A stretch of 17,903 nt of DNA. Source: Gammaproteobacteria bacterium (lineage in GTDB: Bacteria > Pseudomonadota > Gammaproteobacteria > UBA9214). Position 1 is the stretch's first letter, and each line of letters starts with the position of its first letter. Position numbers and translations under genes: made by a program. The notes beneath the pieces were generated by a model. It saw only the letters and a list, made by a program, of their open reading frames with translations, did not search any database and had not been told where the DNA came from. This document shows positions 14,910-17,903 of the stretch, in pieces. The stretch lies in assembly GCA_020027635.1 (NCBI GenBank), contig JAHKKL010000005.1, positions 1 to 17,903 on the forward strand, given 5' to 3'.

Positions 14910-16886
14910 TCAGGAGCTGGAGGGCTCGTAGTGCCCGGTGCTGTATACCGCGGGCATGCGTTTTTCCAGAGGGTTGATGGTGCGCTGCATGCGCCAGTCA
15001 TAGATCACGGCGTAGGTGAGCACGCGCTGCACGTAGTTGCGGGTTTCCGTAAAGGGGATGCCGGCGATCCAGATCGCCGCCGCCTCGCTGCCTGTCTCGG
15101 GCAGCCAGCGCTCCACGCGGTGGGGACCGGCGTTGTAGGAAGCGGTCGCGAGCACCGGGTTGCCGGCAAAACGCTCCATCACCTGGCGCAGGTAGCTGGT
15201 GCCTAGCTGGATGTTCTTGTCGACATCGAGCAGCATGCCCGCGCCGGCGTAGGGTATGCGGTTGCGTTTCGCCGTCAGCTTCCCGGTGCCGGGCATCAGC
15301 TGCATCAGTCCCATGGCGCCGGCCGTTGAGCGTGCGTCGCTGTTGAAGGCACTTTCCTGGCGTATGACCGCGAACACATGCCCGGCGTCCAGGTTATTGT
15401 CCCTGGCATGCCGGCGCACGCTGTCGAGGTGATCGAGCGGAAAGCGCAGCCTCAGGTCGTCGTAGTTACCGCTGCGGGCGATGGTCAGGATGGCGCGGTC
15501 GTGCCAGCCCCACTGGTCGGCCAGTACCGCGGCCAGCGTGAGTGATTCGTTGTTCATGTCGCGGATGGCATAGGCCCATTCACGGCGGGCATCGCTCAGC
15601 AGTCCCGCGCGGTAGAGTTCCTGGGCACGCACCAGGCCGGGACTGTGGCTCAGGGTCTCCAGTGCGCCCGCGTCATAGGCGATCGGCTTGTCCCCCATTT
15701 CATAGGGCCAGCGCAGGAAGTCGGCAGCGAGGAAGCCGTGGTAGCCGCGTTCCTTCGCCAGTTCGCCATAGCGGTTCATGGCGGCCTCGCGTTCACCGGT
15801 TTTTTCAAGGGCAACGGCGAGCCAGTAGCGCCACTCTTCGTTTTCCCGCTCTTCCGCCGGCAGGGCCGTGATGTGCGAGCGCACCGCGACCCAGTCCTGA
15901 GTGTCGATCGCGGTGCGTATCCGCCACTCGCGGATGCGTTGATCCTCGGCACCGGCGGGCAGCGCCACCAGCCAAGCGTGCGCTTCCGGGAGGCGCTGGG
16001 TGGCGGCCGCATAGGCGATGTAGCCTTCGATCGTGGCCGCATCCCCGGGGTCGAATGCATGCGTGTCCCGGATAGCCGGCCACTTCTCATGTGCCTGCGC
16101 CGCGTCAAAACGGGCGATGCGGCGCAGGGCATGCAGGATGATTTCGCGGGTGAGCGGCGTATCCGCCTCCAGGCGGGGATCATCCAGTGTGCGGCTCGGC
16201 TTGTCGTTGGCCTCGCGCCAGAGCGTGACCCAGGCCTGCTCCGGTTCCGGCAGGCGTTTTGCGAGTTGGCCGGCGAGTGCCGGGTGGTTGCCCTGCATCG
16301 CCAGGCGGATGCGTGCCCACACCAGGTCCCTGTCGAGGTGGCCACCATCGGCGAGATACTTGAACGGCGGATCGCAGGCCTTGGGGCGGGAATCTGCCGA
16401 TAACCAGAGCGGCAGGATGTCCTCGACCAGGCCCTTTTTGTCACCGGTTTTCAGCCGGGCCTGCAGGGCATAGCACTGCAGGTCCACCGATGCCGATTCC
16501 GACGGCCGGTAGTGCCGCAGGAACAGCCGCCAGCGCTGGTTGCGCGCCAGATTGTACAGCCAGGACTGGCGCAGCCGGTCGCCAACCGGTTCCCCGTCAT
16601 AGGTTTCCAGGAACCGGGCGACCTCCTGCTCGTCCGCACGGCTCAGGCGGTTGCGCAGTTCATCGAATTGCAGGTACGGGTACAGGGGGTAGTCCCGCAA
16701 TTGCCCGGCGAGTGTTTGATACTCCTCCAGACGGTTTTCCTGCAGCGCCGCGCGCGCCTCGAGAAACCGGTTGCGCTGGGCCTCCAGCGGGTCGGATGCC
16801 GCCGGGACGGCCGACACGGCAACCAGCAGCAGGAGTCCCGCCGCCAGCCGGAGGCCAAGCGGCAGCGCGCCGCGCCTGCCCGCCAC
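14910..16886 (-). CDS. slt: Soluble lytic murein transglycosylase Slt
   Basis: Periplasmic muramidase that cleaves peptidoglycan glycan strands with formation of 1,6-anhydromuropeptides. 658 residues, against 645 for E. coli Slt70 precursor. A signal peptide is visible: a short Arg-containing N-terminus, then LRLAAGLLLLVAVSAVPAA with likely cleavage before SDPLEAQ. A long superhelical TPR-like region follows (about 40-490). The C-terminal lysozyme-like domain has VIRQESAF with catalytic Glu511, GAMGLMQLMPGTGK, TASYNAGPHRVERWLP and the NYVQRVL segment. No ATG precedes the signal peptide; a GTG at 16886, preceded by GGTGA (16896-16900), is the only sensible start. The frame stays open 262 codons further upstream, but that part is antisense to the aldehyde dehydrogenase. 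First gene of the run with the epimerase and cca. Confidence 0.94.
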   Translation of the reverse strand: MAGRRGALPLGLRLAAGLLLLVAVSAVPAASDPLEAQRNRFLEARAALQENRLEEYQTLAGQLRDYPLYPYLQFDELRNRLSRADEQEVARFLETYDGEPVGDRLRQSWLYNLARNQRWRLFLRHYRPSESASVDLQCYALQARLKTGDKKGLVEDILPLWLSADSRPKACDPPFKYLADGGHLDRDLVWARIRLAMQGNHPALAGQLAKRLPEPEQAWVTLWREANDKPSRTLDDPRLEADTPLTREIILHALRRIARFDAAQAHEKWPAIRDTHAFDPGDAATIEGYIAYAAATQRLPEAHAWLVALPAGAEDQRIREWRIRTAIDTQDWVAVRSHITALPAEERENEEWRYWLAVALEKTGEREAAMNRYGELAKERGYHGFLAADFLRWPYEMGDKPIAYDAGALETLSHSPGLVRAQELYRAGLLSDARREWAYAIRDMNNESLTLAAVLADQWGWHDRAILTIARSGNYDDLRLRFPLDHLDSVRRHARDNNLDAGHVFAVIRQESAFNSDARSTAGAMGLMQLMPGTGKLTAKRNRIPYAGAGMLLDVDKNIQLGTSYLRQVMERFAGNPVLATASYNAGPHRVERWLPETGSEAAAIWIAGIPFTETRNYVQRVLTYAVIYDWRMQRTINPLEKRMPAVYSTGHYEPSSS

Positions 16887-16937
16887 TTGTCGTATCTCAC
16901 CCTGTACAGGGCGCCTCGAACAACCAGGATATCCGCC

Positions 16938-17006
16938 GTAGGAGCGGGCTTGCCCGCGAATATACTGATTACGGAGCACCCTCTTCGCGGGCAAGCCCGC
17001 TCCTAC
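16938..17006. repeat. Perfect inverted pair of REP elements (GTAGGAGCGGGC type)
   Basis: The 23-base element at 16938-16960 starts GTAGGAGCGGGCTTGCCCGC and ends GAA; its exact reverse complement is at 16984-17006, across 23 bases. Each contains the palindrome GCGGGC-TT-GCCCGC. This is the well-known Pseudomonas-type REP consensus (GTAG foot and G/C hairpin). It lies in the divergent slt/aldehyde dehydrogenase spacer, 52 bases upstream of the slt GTG, not in a convergent gap as is more usual. The two arms can also fold as one 23-bp stem. Confidence 0.9.
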
Positions 17007-17039
17007 ATATGAGTGCGATCCGATTTTATCGAGGTGCCC

Positions 17040-17045
17040 TATAAT
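17040..17045 (+). promoter_or_regulatory. Possible -10 element for the aldehyde dehydrogenase
   Basis: A consensus TATAAT reading towards the aldehyde dehydrogenase, 115 bases before its ATG. No matching -35 box stands 16-18 bases upstream, so an activator or another sigma factor would be needed if it is real. The region 17022-17046 is a rough dyad, with a TAAAAT box on the opposite strand facing slt. Confidence 0.25.
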
Positions 17046-17159
17046 CATGCGGGGTGCCGGGTTCGAGGCGCCCGGCGGCATGCCGGGACATTTCCAGTGT
17101 CGTTTCAGGGTATGCACGGACAGTGTATGGCAAGTTTGGTGGCAGATGAGGAGATCCCG

Positions 17160-17903
17160 ATGGCATTCAGGTCCGTTAATCCCGCGAATGGTAATACACT
17201 CCGCGTGGTCGATGCATTCACGCCGGCGCAGCTCGAGTCTGCGCTGCAGGCCGTGGCTGCGGCAAGCGCCGCCTGGCGGCGGGTCGCCATCGGCGAGCGG
17301 GCCGCCCGGCTGCGCGAGGCGGCCGCTCGGTTGCGCGGCCACGCCGGCGAATTCGCCACCACCATCACGTTGGAAATGGGCAAGCCGATCCGGGAGGCGC
17401 GCGCCGAGATCGAAAAATGCGCCTGGGCGTGCGAGTACTACGCGGAGCAGGGCCCGGCCTTCCTGGCCGATGAACTCATCGAGACCGATGCCGGCCGCAG
17501 CCTGGTGGCCTGGCAGCCGCTCGGCACCGTGCTCGCGGTCATGCCCTGGAACTTTCCCTTCTGGCAGGTGTTCCGCTTCGTGGCCCCCGGCCTCATGGCC
17601 GGGAACGCGGGCGTCCTCAAGCACTCCTCGAACGTCTCGGGCTGCGCCCTCGCCATCGAGACCATCCTCCACGACGCCGGGTTCCCGCGCCCCCTGTTCC
17701 GGACCCTCCTCGTGGGCTCCCCGCGGGTGGCCGCGATCATCGAGGCCCCCGAGGTCGCGGCGGTCACCCTCACCGGGAGCACCCCCGCGGGGCGGGCGGT
17801 GGCCGCCACCGCGGGCAAGGCCCTCAAGAAGACCGTGCTCGAGCTGGGGGGCAGCGATCCCTACCTCGTGCTGGAGGACGCCGACCTCGAGGCGGCGGCC
17901 GAG
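17160..17903 (+). CDS. Aldehyde dehydrogenase, succinate-semialdehyde dehydrogenase (Sad/YneI) type (3' end beyond window)
   Basis: NAD(P)-dependent oxidation of an aldehyde to the acid; closeness to E. coli YneI/Sad suggests succinate semialdehyde as substrate, though this is not provable from half the protein. 248 residues are visible to the window edge. They show TLEMGKPIREARAEIEKCAW, VMPWNFPFWQVFR with Asn131, the cofactor Lys154 in VLKHSSN, VTLTGS (202-207) and LELGGSDPYLVLEDADL with general base Glu228. The catalytic Cys lies outside the window. The ATG at 17160 is chosen for its GAGGAG (17148-17153) six bases upstream; in-frame ATGs at 17127 and 17112 are possible but lack such a site. 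From about 17590 onwards leucine codons become mostly CTC, unlike the CTG use elsewhere. Confidence 0.9.
   Translation, partial: MAFRSVNPANGNTLRVVDAFTPAQLESALQAVAAASAAWRRVAIGERAARLREAAARLRGHAGEFATTITLEMGKPIREARAEIEKCAWACEYYAEQGPAFLADELIETDAGRSLVAWQPLGTVLAVMPWNFPFWQVFRFVAPGLMAGNAGVLKHSSNVSGCALAIETILHDAGFPRPLFRTLLVGSPRVAAIIEAPEVAAVTLTGSTPAGRAVAATAGKALKKTVLELGGSDPYLVLEDADLEAAAE

Noticed and set aside
14053..14977. A 308-codon plus-strand open frame
   Set aside because: Antisense to the NDUFA9-like epimerase; no family features.
16887..17672. N-terminal extension of Slt by 262 residues
   Set aside because: The stretch is antisense to the aldehyde dehydrogenase and runs through the REP pair; the signal peptide begins right after the GTG at 16886.
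1..17903. CRISPR array, tRNA, rRNA, insertion sequence, phage or defence cassette
   Set aside because: No regularly spaced repeats, cloverleaf signatures, transposase or defence-type proteins seen on either strand; nearly all sequence is accounted for by housekeeping genes.

Overview
The window is GC-rich chromosomal DNA from a gammaproteobacterium. The block rpsU-yqeY-dnaG-rpoD with tsaD divergent from it, followed by plsY, folB and folK, is the arrangement known from Pseudomonas and from purple-sulfur and halo/alkaliphilic relatives. An Ectothiorhodospiraceae/Chromatiales-type host is my inference from protein similarity remembered by eye; no search was run.

Layout. 1-4137 (minus) is the macromolecular-synthesis block: rpsU (S21), yqeY, dnaG (primase) and the N-terminal two thirds of rpoD (sigma-70), which is cut by the left edge. 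tsaD (tRNA t6A synthesis) diverges from rpsU. plsY (phospholipid acylation) converges on tsaD and diverges from folB-folK (folate). These are followed on the plus strand by a MidA/NDUFAF7-type methyltransferase and uppP (undecaprenyl-pyrophosphate phosphatase). A large pyruvate phosphate dikinase gene lies on the minus strand at 9673-12474. Upstream of it is a minus-strand run slt - NDUFA9-like epimerase - cca (14910-16886, 13898-14863, 12654-13862) with gaps of 46 and 35 bases, probably one operon. The right edge cuts a plus-strand aldehyde dehydrogenase of succinate-semialdehyde dehydrogenase type.

The genes are nearly all housekeeping: translation and tRNA maturation (rpsU, tsaD, cca), replication and transcription initiation (dnaG, rpoD), membrane and wall (plsY, uppP, slt), folate (folB, folK) and central carbon (ppdK, aldehyde dehydrogenase). 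I found no defence system, prophage, insertion sequence, CRISPR array, rRNA or tRNA. No stretch over 300 bases lacks a gene. The four largest gaps (3177-3454, 5266-5544, 9396-9672, 16887-17159; 273-279 bases each) hold hairpins or paired REP-like palindromes.

The most notable non-coding content is three inverted pairs of REP-like elements. All start with GTAGG and have similar internal spacing, but their stem sequences differ. The most notable protein observation is that the CCA-adding enzyme has lost most of the recognisable HD phosphohydrolase signature while keeping its nucleotidyltransferase core. None of this amounts to a clearly new biological system.
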